Shown: in pieces, positions 1 through 7,539 of the stretch
How positions within the stretch are numbered: the first letter of the stretch is position 1
Layout of the letters: each line of letters begins with the position of its first letter
Source of the DNA: Methanoculleus formosensis
GTDB lineage: Archaea > Halobacteriota > Methanomicrobia > Methanomicrobiales > Methanoculleaceae
Reading direction: 5' to 3'
DNA length: 64,000 nt
Assembly: GCF_025384765.1 (NCBI RefSeq)
Contig: NZ_VHLL01000006.1
Location: 97,719 to 161,718 of the forward strand
Program-made: the position numbers and the translations under genes
The notes under the pieces: model-generated
Told to the model about the DNA's origin: nothing
What the model saw: only the letters and a program-made list of their open reading frames with translations
Databases searched by the model: none

Positions 1-469
1 GTCCGGATGCGACGAGGGTATAGGCGGCGATCGACGAGATCTCGAGGAAGACATAGAGGTTGAAGATGTCGCCGGTGACGGTGATCCCGCATACACCCAC
101 AACGAGCAGGAGAAACATCACGTAAAACGCGACGGTCTTTTGGGGGTCGATCTCCCCGCCTATGCTCCGCTTCGCGTAGATGCAGGAGAGCAGGCTGAGA
201 AAGACGAGGATGACGAGGACGTAGGCGCTCAGGTGATCGACGACGAGCTCGATCCCCCACGGGGGCGCCCAGTCGCCGAGGTAGTAATGAATTGTGCCGC
301 CTCTGAGGACCTCCCGGAGGATTGCAAGCGAGAGGCCGAACTGGATCGTAAGGACGGCAACGGCGACCGGATAGCAGTATCTCCTCTCCGCCCATCCGGC
401 GAGGAGGACGGTGAGGGCACCTACCAGCGGTAGGATGACGGCCAGGATGGGAAGGTGCTCGGAGATCAC
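1..469 (-). CDS. mnhD: Mrp-type Na+/H+ antiporter subunit D (partial, runs off window edge)
   Basis: Membrane subunit of a multisubunit Na+/H+ antiporter, homologous to the ion-pumping NuoM/N-type subunits of complex I. Translating from a GTG at 467-469 gives about 156 residues before the window edge. Hydrophobic segments lie near residues 6-25, 33-51, 80-98 and 112-131, followed by the conserved motif GDIFNLYVFLEI at about 133-144. The GTG overlaps the stop of the upstream mnhC gene (GTGA), so the two are probably translationally coupled. Only the N-terminal third is visible; the catalytic lysines and glutamates further on lie outside the window. The family call is firm. The exact paralogue (D rather than the A-type subunit) rests on gene order after mnhC. 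Confidence 0.85.
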   Translation of the reverse strand, partial: MISEHLPILAVILPLVGALTVLLAGWAERRYCYPVAVAVLTIQFGLSLAILREVLRGGTIHYYLGDWAPPWGIELVVDHLSAYVLVILVFLSLLSCIYAKRSIGGEIDPQKTVAFYVMFLLLVVGVCGITVTGDIFNLYVFLEISSIAAYTLVASG

Positions 470-843
470 CGCCGTTCGCTCCCGAGTTCCAGCAGTTCGT
501 CCTCTTCGATTGTACCGTAGGACTGGTAGATCCGTATCGCCAGCGCATAGGCGACTGCCGTTATGCTCACCCCCACGACGATCGCGGTCAGGATGAGCAC
601 GTGCGGGAGAGGGTTGACGTAAACGACGTCCGTTCCCGGTACGAGAATCGGTGCGGTGCCCCCCTCCACATCGGCGATCGATATGTAGAAAAGGTAGATG
701 GCGGTCTGGAAGATGTTGAGTCCAATGACCTTCTTTATCAGGTTGCTCTTTGCAATCATCGCGTAGAGCCCGATGAGCATGATGATGACCGCCATGTAGT
801 AGTTGTAGCGCGTGAGGAATGCCACAACGAGGTCTTCGATCAT
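466..843 (-). CDS. mnhC: Mrp-type Na+/H+ antiporter subunit C
   Basis: Small NuoK-like membrane subunit (125 aa) of the Mrp antiporter. Three hydrophobic segments (about 14-34, 38-56 and 82-107) and the conserved NLIKKVIGLNIFQTA stretch at about residues 33-47 fit the MnhC/MrpC family, whose members are usually 110-125 aa. It overlaps the upstream mnhB-type gene by four bases (ATGA) and the downstream mnhD start by three, so it sits inside a continuous polycistron. It presumably forms part of the ion-translocating membrane domain with MnhD. Nothing is unusual about it. Confidence 0.9.
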   Translation of the reverse strand: MIEDLVVAFLTRYNYYMAVIIMLIGLYAMIAKSNLIKKVIGLNIFQTAIYLFYISIADVEGGTAPILVPGTDVVYVNPLPHVLILTAIVVGVSITAVAYALAIRIYQSYGTIEEDELLELGSERR

Positions 844-1268
844 TCTCCCTCCTCCTTTGTGGCGACGTCGTAGAAGATGGAGGTCATCACCGCCATCACC
901 GTGATGCCGATCCCGATCTCGACTGCTTCCATCATCAGCCCCCGCACCCAGGGCGTATCGAGGGGGAGCGGGATGGCGGCGTACCCGAGAAAGTTGGCGC
1001 CGAAGAGGATGCAGAGGAGCCCGATCCCGATGAAGATCGATATCCCGAGGATGCTCGCTATCGTCCGGACTTTTTCTCGGATTCTCCGCTGCGTTTCATC
1101 GAGCCCGAAGGCGATGCCGATAAGGATGAACGCAGATGCAACGATCACCCCGCCCTGGAATCCCCCGCCGGCCCGGGAACTGCCGTGCAGGATGATATAC
1201 AGGCCAAAGACCAGGATGAACGGTACCGCCAGTCGAGTGACGGTCCTGATCACCACGTTCTCTCTCAC
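840..1268 (-). CDS. mnhB: Mrp-type Na+/H+ antiporter subunit B (MnhB domain)
   Basis: 142-residue membrane protein with the MnhB signature HGSSRAGGGFQGG at about residues 28-40, preceded by one hydrophobic helix and followed by two to three more. It is required for assembly and function of Mrp-type antiporters. The start ATG overlaps the stop of the gene upstream, and its stop overlaps mnhC. The two small genes upstream (1265-1543 and 1540-1785) carry what is the C-terminal part of MrpA in bacteria, so this is the classical MrpB and not the MrpA tail. Confidence 0.88.
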   Translation of the reverse strand: MRENVVIRTVTRLAVPFILVFGLYIILHGSSRAGGGFQGGVIVASAFILIGIAFGLDETQRRIREKVRTIASILGISIFIGIGLLCILFGANFLGYAAIPLPLDTPWVRGLMMEAVEIGIGITVMAVMTSIFYDVATKEEGE

Positions 1269-1543
1269 AGCCGCTCACCTCGCCTGAGCAGCAGGATTAC
1301 CGATACGCCGGCGGTGAAGATCACGGTTATCTCGCCGAGCGTATCGAAACTCCGGAAGTCTGCAAGGATTGCGGAGACCAGATTGGCGGCCCCGGTCTCC
1401 TCGGCGCCTTCTTCAATGTAGCGCGGGGCGACATGGGCGTGCGCAGGCGCATCCGGGTCTCCGAACGCCGGCATATCTCCTTCCGCCCAGAGGAGGAGGG
1501 CGCCGACGACGATCACCGTAAGAAGGGCGGCCCATCTCTTCAA
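1265..1543 (-). CDS. MbhE-like small membrane subunit of the Mrp antiporter
   Basis: 92-residue protein with an N-terminal hydrophobic helix (about residues 4-21), a polar stretch rich in Pro, Ala and His (25-45), and a C-terminal helix (about 70-87) preceded by a short FDTLGE motif. The DTxGE motif before a final helix is typical of the MbhE-like domain that forms the C-terminus of bacterial MrpA and is a separate subunit in archaeal Mbh/Mrp complexes. It overlaps both neighbours by four bases. The call rests on motif, size and gene order. Confidence 0.75.
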   Translation of the reverse strand: MKRWAALLTVIVVGALLLWAEGDMPAFGDPDAPAHAHVAPRYIEEGAEETGAANLVSAILADFRSFDTLGEITVIFTAGVSVILLLRRGERL

Positions 1544-1785
1544 TCTCTCGACCTCCTTGTCGTCCGTGATACCGCTGCGATGGAGAGGACGGTGGTGATG
1601 CCCGCACCGATCGCCGCCTCGGTCAGACCCACGTCGACGGCGTTCATCTCCACCCAGAGCACCGTCATGATCAGGGAGTACGCCGCAAGGATGACCACCG
1701 CGGAGAGGAGGTCGCGCACGGTGATCGCGGCGATAGCGCAGATGATCAGGAGGATGAAGAGCGCGAAGTTGAACTCCCAGATCAT
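1540..1785 (-). CDS. MbhD-like (DUF4040) subunit of the Mrp antiporter
   Basis: 81-residue, strongly hydrophobic protein with three predicted helices. The stretch RDLLSAVVILAAYSL followed by VDVGLTEAAIG is characteristic of the DUF4040/MbhD domain found in the C-terminal part of bacterial MrpA. The ATG at 1783-1785 is chosen because it overlaps the mnhG stop in the ATGA arrangement used throughout this operon; a longer in-frame reading up to 2139 runs through mnhG in a different frame and is not credible. The glutamate in the TEAAIG motif is a known functionally important position in this family. Confidence 0.82.
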   Translation of the reverse strand: MIWEFNFALFILLIICAIAAITVRDLLSAVVILAAYSLIMTVLWVEMNAVDVGLTEAAIGAGITTVLSIAAVSRTTRRSRD

Positions 1786-2099
1786 TCCCGCTCCTCCCCG
1801 CGCTTCCAGGGCTTCTTCCCGTGGATGTAGGCCGCCCGGACGATCGCGTGCGTGGCGGTCGGGGTCAGGATATAGAGCATGACTATGATGAGGACGAGTT
1901 TCACGGTTTCGGGGCCGAAGTCTGCATAGAGGACGAATCCGAAGAGCATCAGGGCTTGACCGAGTGCATCGCATTTTCCCGATGCATGCGCCCGGGTATA
2001 GATATCCGGGAGGCGGATCAGGCCGAGTGCGCTCGCGATCATGAAGAACAGCCCGAGAAGGATCAGGGCCACGCCGAGTATGCGGAGGAGTTCGATCAT
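1782..2099 (-). CDS. mnhG: Mrp-type Na+/H+ antiporter subunit G
   Basis: Small membrane subunit of about 105 aa. It has a hydrophobic N-terminus, then the MnhG hallmark GLIRLPDIYTRAHAS at about residues 26-40 and KCDALGQALM just after it, then two more helices. The ATG at 2097-2099 forms a TGATG overlap with the mnhF stop. An in-frame GTG at 2111 would add four residues and cannot be excluded. MnhG belongs to the E-F-G module that accompanies the main transport subunits in all Mrp systems. Confidence 0.9.
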   Translation of the reverse strand: MIELLRILGVALILLGLFFMIASALGLIRLPDIYTRAHASGKCDALGQALMLFGFVLYADFGPETVKLVLIIVMLYILTPTATHAIVRAAYIHGKKPWKRGEERE

Positions 2100-2362
2100 C
2101 AGCAGATGCACCCCTGCTCGTAATATTTCGCCATGGCAAGCGTTGCTATGAAGTTGATCATCGCATAGGCGAGCGCGATATCGAGGAAGACCGGCCGCTC
2201 GTAGATGAACCCGATGATGACGAGCAGGACGATCGTCTTTGTCCCGATGACGTTGACCGCCAGCAGCCTGTTGGAGGCTCCGGGACCGACCACCACCCTG
2301 TAGAGGCAGAGAAATGTCGTGAAGATGAGGACGACGCCGGAGATCATGAAGATGCCAGTCAT
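2099..2362 (-). CDS. mnhF: Mrp-type Na+/H+ antiporter subunit F
   Basis: 87-residue protein with three hydrophobic helices. The motif VVGPGASNRLLAVNVIGTK at about residues 24-42 matches the MnhF family (usual form GPxxxDRxxAxxxxGT). Position between mnhE and mnhG, with four-base overlaps on both sides, agrees. It is part of the membrane arm and has no catalytic residues of its own that I can identify. Confidence 0.9.
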   Translation of the reverse strand: MTGIFMISGVVLIFTTFLCLYRVVVGPGASNRLLAVNVIGTKTIVLLVIIGFIYERPVFLDIALAYAMINFIATLAMAKYYEQGCIC

Positions 2363-2859
2363 GCGTCCTCCTCGTAGATCGCTGCCACCCGCTCCTGTAT
2401 CGTCACGTCATCCGTGGTGGTGAGGGCGCTCGCGAACTCAGGGGTGAGAGCATGCACCACGTATCGTCCTTCCTCGACGTCGATCGTTGCCGTCCCGGGG
2501 GCCAGCATGATGGCATTGGCGAGCGTGGTCTGTGCGAGGTCGCTCTGGAGCGATGTCTCTACGATGACGATGGACGGGTCGATGGGGAGAGCCGGGTGGA
2601 GGACCCGGTATGCGACGTCGAGGCCCCCAAGGAGTACCTCGAAGAGAAGCCAGGGGATAAATAAGATGAATCTGGCCGTCTTTCTGAGGACCTGGTGACC
2701 CTTCTTTGGGACAAACAGCTCGTGCGACATGATGGTGACGGCACCAGCGCAGATGATCCCCGCTATCAGATGGAAGGCATCAAAATATCCGGACAACAGC
2801 ACCCAGAAAGCGAAAAGGGCCATGAACATCAATACTTTACTCAGTACTCTTCCCTTCAT
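2359..2859 (-). CDS. mnhE: Mrp-type Na+/H+ antiporter subunit E (first gene of operon)
   Basis: 166-residue subunit and first gene of the antiporter operon. N-terminal hydrophobic segments (about 8-48) are followed by a soluble domain with the MnhE pattern LANAIMLAPGTATIDVEE at about residues 113-130 (usual form LANxITLTPGT). A strong ribosome site (GGGGGAG) lies about five bases before the ATG. About 230 bp upstream are free of intact genes, so the promoter should be there. The operon reads E-F-G-(MbhD)-(MbhE)-B-C-D, an order known from archaeal Mrp modules and from membrane-bound hydrogenases. Confidence 0.9.
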   Translation of the reverse strand: MKGRVLSKVLMFMALFAFWVLLSGYFDAFHLIAGIICAGAVTIMSHELFVPKKGHQVLRKTARFILFIPWLLFEVLLGGLDVAYRVLHPALPIDPSIVIVETSLQSDLAQTTLANAIMLAPGTATIDVEEGRYVVHALTPEFASALTTTDDVTIQERVAAIYEEDA

Positions 2860-3094
2860 GGTTCTCCCCCACTTCTGCGATTTTTCGTCCGGTCATACAG
2901 ATACAAATTACGTTTTTTGGCTGGTAGGTAAAACATCGTTTTGGCTTCATCTATGAGCTGAAGGCCCATGGCGCGTTCTGTTGAGATGCTTCCGACAACC
3001 CTCTCAATATTGCCCGGTTACCAATGCAGGTAAGTTGGGTGACATCCCTTAAGAGGTTTTCAGCAGGCCCTGCTTTGACCGTCAATCCAGACGG

Positions 3095-3240
3095 TTGCGC
3101 AAGCGGTTCGGAGCTGGCCGGGTCAAGTTCAGGGATGAAGTCGGGCACCGGTTCGTTCGTAACGGTGATTGTGATCTCTTCTCCCTATCCGCTCTCGCCT
3201 TCGAGAGAGAGGTCGGGTCCGTGTAGAGCAACCTCTTCAA
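3095..3240 (-). pseudogene. Decayed hicB antitoxin fragment
   Basis: On the minus strand this stretch closely matches the second half of the intact hicB at 3905-4201: the segment encoding ITxxPVPDFIxELD is nearly identical at DNA level, including TCACCGTTACGA, and so is the following part encoding EPL. The reading frame breaks: residues before PDF fall in one frame and PDFIPELD in another, and no start codon or N-terminal domain remains. It is a truncated, frameshifted second hicB. Flanking DNA (2860-3094 and 3241-3587) shows no other recognisable gene. Confidence 0.7.
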
Positions 3241-3684
3241 CGCAATGCGTCTGATAGATTCCGCACAATACCTTTCAAACGCTCTCGAATCCCGGCGGAA
3301 GGCAACGCTTTCCACCGGGGCTTCACACGATCACCAGATGATAGTAGAGGGCAAAGACCGAATGCGCCGACGTATTCGGGTCTTATTCCCCATATTGGGT
3401 GCTTGATAGTTGGGCACGCATGAAAAATATAGTTATCGGAGAGACGAAGGGGCTCTTGACCAGAACTGAACCGGGATTCCTCACTACGTTTTCCTGAAAA
3501 AAGAAATCGTCCCCAAAAGATCTATTGAACGTTCCGTACCCCCGATCGGAACACTCACCTTCGGGATTTCTCCCCTCTGAACAGGGTGAAACGGCTTTCC
3601 ATTGGACATCGCCACCCGGGGGAGGGTTCGGGAGGGGGCGTCCCCCTCCCGGCAAAGGGGTTTCAGGGCAACCTCAAGGGGGGA
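3241..3684. other. Gene-free stretch with the G-type repeat
   Basis: No credible gene. The left half is A+T-richer than its surroundings and may hold the remnant of a further toxin-antitoxin copy. The right part contains the repeat described at 3588-3652. The sequence before that repeat (CCAAAAGATCT near 3513) resembles the sequence before the matching repeat near the right end of the window (CCAAAAAGATCT near 63852), so the repeated unit is probably longer than its G+C-rich core. Confidence 0.5.
3588..3652 (+). repeat. G+C-rich dispersed repeat, copy G
   Basis: Begins GAAACGGCTTTCCATTGG, continues with CATCGCCAC and a G-rich/C-rich hairpin (GGGAGGGGG ... CCCCCTCCC). The same unit with few changes occurs at 63942-64000. 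The CATCGCCAC piece is also the end motif of the larger repeats at 11176, 24515, 41687, 47141 and 47353, so the two repeat types are related. Confidence 0.7.
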
Positions 3685-3927
3685 CTATCTGATCGCATCG
3701 ATCAATTCATTCCGAGGGATCTCGGTTGCTTTTGAAACCTCGTCGAGTATCGAATATAGCGTTCCAACTCTTAATTCGTTGTGTAGGGGAACAACAACGT
3801 GAAATTCTTTATCCCCTTTTTGGGCAACCATCCGAACATGGCTTCCTGTTTGCCGAAGATATGTGTACCCGAGAGATTCGAGGAATTTGACGAGCTGAAA
3901 TCCACTAACAACTGGTCGCCTTGACAT
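3685..3927 (-). CDS. hicA: HicA-family toxin (mRNA interferase)
   Basis: About 80 aa, the usual HicA size. HicA toxins are small double-stranded-RNA-binding-fold ribonucleases that block translation. Visible features are the N-terminal SGFQLVKFLESLGY helix, the GSHVRM motif holding the catalytic histidine, and VPLHNELRVGTLYSIL. The ATG at 3925-3927 gives the usual MSRRPVVSG start; an upstream in-frame start at 3954 would only add residues unlike the family. It lies downstream of hicB and overlaps it by 23 nt, so antitoxin is made first. The catalytic residues look intact. Confidence 0.85.
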   Translation of the reverse strand: MSRRPVVSGFQLVKFLESLGYTYLRQTGSHVRMVAQKGDKEFHVVVPLHNELRVGTLYSILDEVSKATEIPRNELIDAIR

Positions 3928-4201
3928 TGCGATCGACTGTGAATTGACATTCAAACTGTTGACTGAGCGGTTCGGCGTCGGTCTCGTCGAGTTCGAGGAT
4001 GAAGTCGGGCACGGGTTCGGTCGTAACGGTGATCGTGATCTGCTCTCCCTGTCCGATATCGCCTTCGAAATAGAGTTCTGTTGCTTCTATGATATTATCG
4101 ACGAGTTCACCGATAGTCTCCCCCTCTGTGATGATGCCGTGATCTGTAGCACGAGCGGTCCATCCCCTATCGTAATAGAATATTTTAAATTTGACTAACA
4201 T
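3905..4201 (-). CDS. hicB: HicB-family antitoxin
   Basis: 98-residue partner of HicA. The N-terminal YYDRGWTARATDHGI and EGETIGELVDNIIEAT segments are the partly degraded RNase-H-like fold typical of HicB. The C-terminal third (VPDFILELDET and beyond) would bind the toxin or DNA; I see no clear ribbon-helix-helix. The ATG at 4199-4201 is preferred over a GTG at 4210 because GAGGTG sits about eight bases ahead of it. HicB usually represses its own operon. A decayed second copy lies about 700 bp away at 3095-3240. Confidence 0.8.
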   Translation of the reverse strand: MLVKFKIFYYDRGWTARATDHGIITEGETIGELVDNIIEATELYFEGDIGQGEQITITVTTEPVPDFILELDETDAEPLSQQFECQFTVDRNVKATSC

Positions 4202-4524
4202 GGCGCTCACCTCAAATCATTTGAGATGTGTGCGGTTCGGCATAATAAACGTAGTCCCGATACCGGGTCCGGCGTTTCGAGGGGTAGCATCTTTCTGCTC
4301 TGACACTCTCCCCGGGCTAAACCCCGGGGGCTATCCGCGTCGGCACCCCGCAACGGAGAAGGGGAGATCGGCCGGTGGGCGGCACCCGGGGATGAATGAT
4401 ACGCGATGGGGGGTGATATACGACAACATCGCTCCATCCCGCGATCGGGGAGGATACGGTATGAGAAGGGTGTGCTCTCCCTCTCGGGCACCGCCGGGAA
4501 CCGGATGGGGCAGCCCGTGCCTCT
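4202..4524. other. Gene-free stretch with a strong hairpin
   Basis: Contains no believable gene. At 4310-4329 there is a perfect 7-bp stem, CCCCGGG / CCCGGGG, with a six-base loop, preceded by TGACACTCT. Hairpins of this type occur at the ends of IS200/IS605-family elements and of small non-autonomous derivatives. No transposase gene is present here. It could also act as a terminator for the agmatinase gene, though it lies about 200 bp beyond that stop. Confidence 0.4.
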
Positions 4525-5376
4525 TCACCGCCCGGCAATCCAGTGCCGGGCGATGAACTCCCGCACCATCTGCGCCGCCACCGCCGCCGTCTGCCCGGAA
4601 TCGAACGGGGCGACTTCCACGTAGTCGAACCCGGCGACATGCGGGGCAAGGGTCCGCACGACCTCCCGGATATCGAGCGGCGTCATCCCGAACGGCTCGG
4701 GCGTCCCGAGGCCGGGGGTGAAGCAGCAGTCGATCGCGTCGGCGTCGATCGAGAGGTAGGCTCTTCTCTCAGCGATCTCACCGAGGACCTCGGCGAGGAC
4801 GGCGGTGATCCCCCGTTCCCGCACTGCATCGGCGGTATACAGCCGTGTCTCCTCCGCCGCAACCTCGAACTGCTCCCGATCGCCGCTCCGCGCCCCGATG
4901 ATGACGACGTCATCGACCGACTCAAGGATACGCCGGGTGACGCACCCGTGGCTGTAGGGCGTCCCGTCGAGTTCGTCCCGGAGATCCAGGTGCGCGTCGC
5001 AGACGACGTAGATATCCGGCCGGACGGCCCTGACCGCGCCGACCGTCGCGGTATGCTCGCCGCCGAGCATCACCGGCACCTTCCCGTCGCCGACGATATC
5101 GCCGACGACGTCCGCGACCTGACCCACGACCTCCTCCGGCAGCCGCGAGACCGCAAGGTCGCCGAGGTCCGTCACCGGCACCAGAGAGAAGTCTATCCCG
5201 GTCGCGGGGTCGTAGGACTCGAAGTTGAACGAAACCTCCCGGATAGCCCGGGGCCCGAACCGTGTCCCCGGCCGAAACGACGTCGTGCCGTCGTAGGGGA
5301 CGCCGAAGACTGCGTAGCGGGCATCCTCATACGACGCATCCGCGTCCGCAAAATGGAGATGGGCAAGTTCATGCAT
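4525..5376 (-). CDS. speB: Agmatinase (arginase/ureohydrolase family)
   Basis: 283 aa, within the usual 280-310. Hydrolyses agmatine to putrescine and urea in the cytoplasm using a binuclear Mn centre. The metal-binding blocks are present in order: GGEHT, DAHLDLRD, and SIDADAID near residue 213 (usual form SxDxDxxDP), followed by PGLGTPEP. An N-terminal GVPYDGTTSFRPGTRFGP segment is typical of archaeal agmatinases. The ATG at 5374-5376 gives the family-like MHELAH start; the upstream in-frame extension would run back into the aIF5A gene. It follows aIF5A by only 25 nt, which suggests co-transcription and fits the need for polyamine to make (deoxy)hypusine on aIF5A. Confidence 0.9.
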   Translation of the reverse strand: MHELAHLHFADADASYEDARYAVFGVPYDGTTSFRPGTRFGPRAIREVSFNFESYDPATGIDFSLVPVTDLGDLAVSRLPEEVVGQVADVVGDIVGDGKVPVMLGGEHTATVGAVRAVRPDIYVVCDAHLDLRDELDGTPYSHGCVTRRILESVDDVVIIGARSGDREQFEVAAEETRLYTADAVRERGITAVLAEVLGEIAERRAYLSIDADAIDCCFTPGLGTPEPFGMTPLDIREVVRTLAPHVAGFDYVEVAPFDSGQTAAVAAQMVREFIARHWIAGR

Positions 5377-5401
5377 GCCCGTCTTCGTAAGCCAGAAAAG
5401 G

Positions 5402-5779
5402 TCACTCAAGTTTCTTCTTGCCCAGGGATGAGATGTACGGGATCTCCTTACCCGGCTCAAGGCCGCTGACCTGCTCTTCGGTCAGATTGAGTTCGAACAT
5501 CTCGAAGTCCTTGACGTCCATGAGCTGGACGTTCGTGTCGGCGATCGATATGACCTGCGCTGTCTTGCGCTCCACAATGGGAACGTAGGTCTTTGCCGAG
5601 ACCGGCTGAACGATCGAGCGCTTGACGCCGTCAAAGATGCCGATGCAGTCGATCCGGGACTTTGCTGCCCCGTGCTTCCCCGGCTTCGAGATAGCGATGG
5701 AGACAATCCTGCACGGCTCATCATCTACAACGACGTAGCGTCCCTCTTTCAGTTTCCCAACTTCTGTCTGTTCCTTCAT
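5402..5779 (-). CDS. eif5A: Translation initiation factor 5A (aIF5A)
   Basis: 125 aa, normal for the archaeal factor. It promotes peptide-bond formation at difficult sequences on the ribosome. The N-terminal SH3-like domain contains the hypusination loop SKPGKHGAAK, with the modified lysine at about residue 35; the C-terminal half is the OB-fold domain. The gene is first in a two-gene unit with agmatinase. I see no deoxyhypusine synthase gene in the window, so the modification enzyme must be elsewhere. The intergenic region to the divergent gene at 5870 is only about 90 bp, A+T-rich, and should hold both promoters. Confidence 0.95.
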   Translation of the reverse strand: MKEQTEVGKLKEGRYVVVDDEPCRIVSIAISKPGKHGAAKSRIDCIGIFDGVKRSIVQPVSAKTYVPIVERKTAQVISIADTNVQLMDVKDFEMFELNLTEEQVSGLEPGKEIPYISSLGKKKLE

Positions 5780-5869
5780 ATTGTCTCACTCAACAAACGC
5801 GTGATTAATGTATCTGGATTGCATTACATAAATACACCGTAGAATAAGGGGACGGGACGAGGAGAATTG

Positions 5870-6646
5870 ATGGAGTTCATCCGGGCGTGTGACGACCTGG
5901 CGGGGGCTGTCCGTGATGCCGTGGCCGGCATGGCCGGAACGCCGGAAGCAGGAGAGTTCGTGAGGATGGGCGCGGACGGCACGCCCACCAAGAAGATCGA
6001 TCAGGTCGCAGAGGATATCATCGTCGACTACTTCACGTGCCATCCTTTCTGCCGGTGCCTGATCAGCGAGGAACTCGGGTGCGCCGAGATGGGTGGAGAG
6101 AAGGGTACTATTTATCTCGACCCGGTCGACGGCACCCACAACGCCGTGGTCGGTATCCCGTTCTACGCCCTCTCCATCGCATACGCCGAGGACGGGATCA
6201 CCCGGGCGGGCTACGTCCAGAACCTCGCCACCGGCGAGACGTTTTGCGCCGTCCGGGGCGGGGGAGCGTTCCTCGACGGGCGTCCTATCCGCGTCTCCGG
6301 GGTATCGCTCCTCGAAGAGAGCGCGATGAGCGTTTACGGCCGGAAGTTCGACCCGACCCGGATGTTCGGGATCGCCCGGAAGATCCGGCGGTTGCGCCTT
6401 CTCGGGGCATCGGCACTCGAACTCTGTTACGTCGGGTGCGGCCGCCTCGACGGATTCGTCGACCTGCGGGGGACGCTCCGCGTCACCGACGCGGCGGCAG
6501 GGCTGCTGGTCTGCGAGGAGGCCGGCGGGACGGTCTCCGATCCCGAGGGGGGCGTACTTGCCTTCCCCGACGAGGTCGCCGCCGGGAGGAGCCTCGTCGT
6601 CACGAACGGCGTCATGCACAACAAGGTCGTGGAGTACCTGAGGTGA
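5870..6646 (+). CDS. Inositol-monophosphatase-family phosphatase (possible FBPase/NADP phosphatase)
   Basis: 258 aa, Mg-dependent sugar phosphatase superfamily. The core metal motif LDPVDGTHN occurs at about residues 83-91, an acidic ISEELG lies upstream at about 65-70, and the C-terminal VTDAAAG replaces the usual WDxAA. ATG at 5870 is chosen over TTG at 5867 because GAGGAG is well placed. The gene is followed after seven bases by NAD kinase. In Methanocaldococcus the two domains are fused in one protein (MJ0917) with NAD kinase and NADP phosphatase activity, so this phosphatase may also act on NADP. Fructose-1,6-bisphosphate or inositol phosphate are equally possible substrates by sequence. 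Confidence 0.85.
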   Translation: MEFIRACDDLAGAVRDAVAGMAGTPEAGEFVRMGADGTPTKKIDQVAEDIIVDYFTCHPFCRCLISEELGCAEMGGEKGTIYLDPVDGTHNAVVGIPFYALSIAYAEDGITRAGYVQNLATGETFCAVRGGGAFLDGRPIRVSGVSLLEESAMSVYGRKFDPTRMFGIARKIRRLRLLGASALELCYVGCGRLDGFVDLRGTLRVTDAAAGLLVCEEAGGTVSDPEGGVLAFPDEVAAGRSLVVTNGVMHNKVVEYLR

Positions 6647-6653
6647 ACTGCGT

Positions 6654-7466
6654 ATGAAGATCGTGCTGGTATCGCGTATCGATAACGAGGACGCGCTCCG
6701 CTACACTGCGGAGCTTGCCCGGGATCTCGAAGGTATGGGTCACGACATCGTTCTCGAAGAGGGCACGGGACGGCACCTCGGCAGAGACGGTATCCCGTTT
6801 CAGGAGTTCGCCGGCGATCTCGTCGTGGTCGTCGGCGGCGACGGGTCGGTCCTCCTCACCGTCCACCAGATGAAGAAGCAGATCCCGGTCCTCGGGATCA
6901 ACTGGGGCGAGGTGGGTTTCCTCACAGACCTGGAACCCGAAGAGGCGCGCGCTTTCTTCGCCGCCCACCCGGGGGGATTCCAGGTCGAACAGCGGATGCG
7001 AATCAACCTCACCGTCGACGGGAAGTCGTTCGGCGACGCCCTCAACGAGGGGGTCATCGTCACTGATCGGCCGGCGAAGATGCTCCGGTTCGCTGTCTAT
7101 GTCGACGGAACCCCCGCAGAACGGGTCAGGGCCGACGGTCTGATCATCTCGACCCCGACCGGATCGACCGCCTACGCCATGAGCGCCGGAGGGCCGATCA
7201 TCGACCCACAGATCGAGGGAATCCTTCTCATCCCCCTTGCACCCTACATGCTCTCGTCCCGGCCTCACGTCATCAGCACCGGGAGGAATCTCGAGATCAC
7301 CCTCGAGACCGAGAAACCGGCACACCTCGTCATCGACGGGCAGATCGCGTTCGAACTCGAACGAGAAGCCACGATCACGGTCAGAAGATCGGACGAACCG
7401 GCCCTCTTTGTCTCTACTGAAAAACCCTTCTTTGAGAAGGTGAACCACAAGTTGCGCAACCTCTGA
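6654..7466 (+). CDS. nadK: NAD kinase
   Basis: 270 aa. Phosphorylates NAD+ to NADP+ with ATP or polyphosphate. The family motif GGDG is at residues 61-64 in a [11 protein letters not shown] context, followed by [13 protein letters not shown], the substrate loop [16 protein letters not shown] near 165-180, and a C-terminal beta-sandwich segment. Start ATG is seven bases after the phosphatase stop, so the two genes form one unit that both makes and may remove NADP. No unusual features. Confidence 0.95.
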   Translation: MKIVLVSRIDNEDALRYTAELARDLEGMGHDIVLEEGTGRHLGRDGIPFQEFAGDLVVVVGGDGSVLLTVHQMKKQIPVLGINWGEVGFLTDLEPEEARAFFAAHPGGFQVEQRMRINLTVDGKSFGDALNEGVIVTDRPAKMLRFAVYVDGTPAERVRADGLIISTPTGSTAYAMSAGGPIIDPQIEGILLIPLAPYMLSSRPHVISTGRNLEITLETEKPAHLVIDGQIAFELEREATITVRRSDEPALFVSTEKPFFEKVNHKLRNL

Positions 7467-7539
7467 CCCCGCTCTACCCCAAACCGAGGGTATAAGAGTG
7501 ACCGTGGGGACTATTCTCCACAGAGGAGTGAGCACGATC

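Noticed and set aside
1786..2139. Upstream extension of the MbhD-like gene to 2139
   Set aside because: It would read through mnhG out of frame and has low-complexity Arg/Pro composition; the ATG at 1785 overlaps mnhG as elsewhere in the operon.
2951..3148. 65-residue minus-strand frame as a separate gene
   Set aside because: Its first residues are the decayed hicB remnant in a shifted frame; the rest shows no family.
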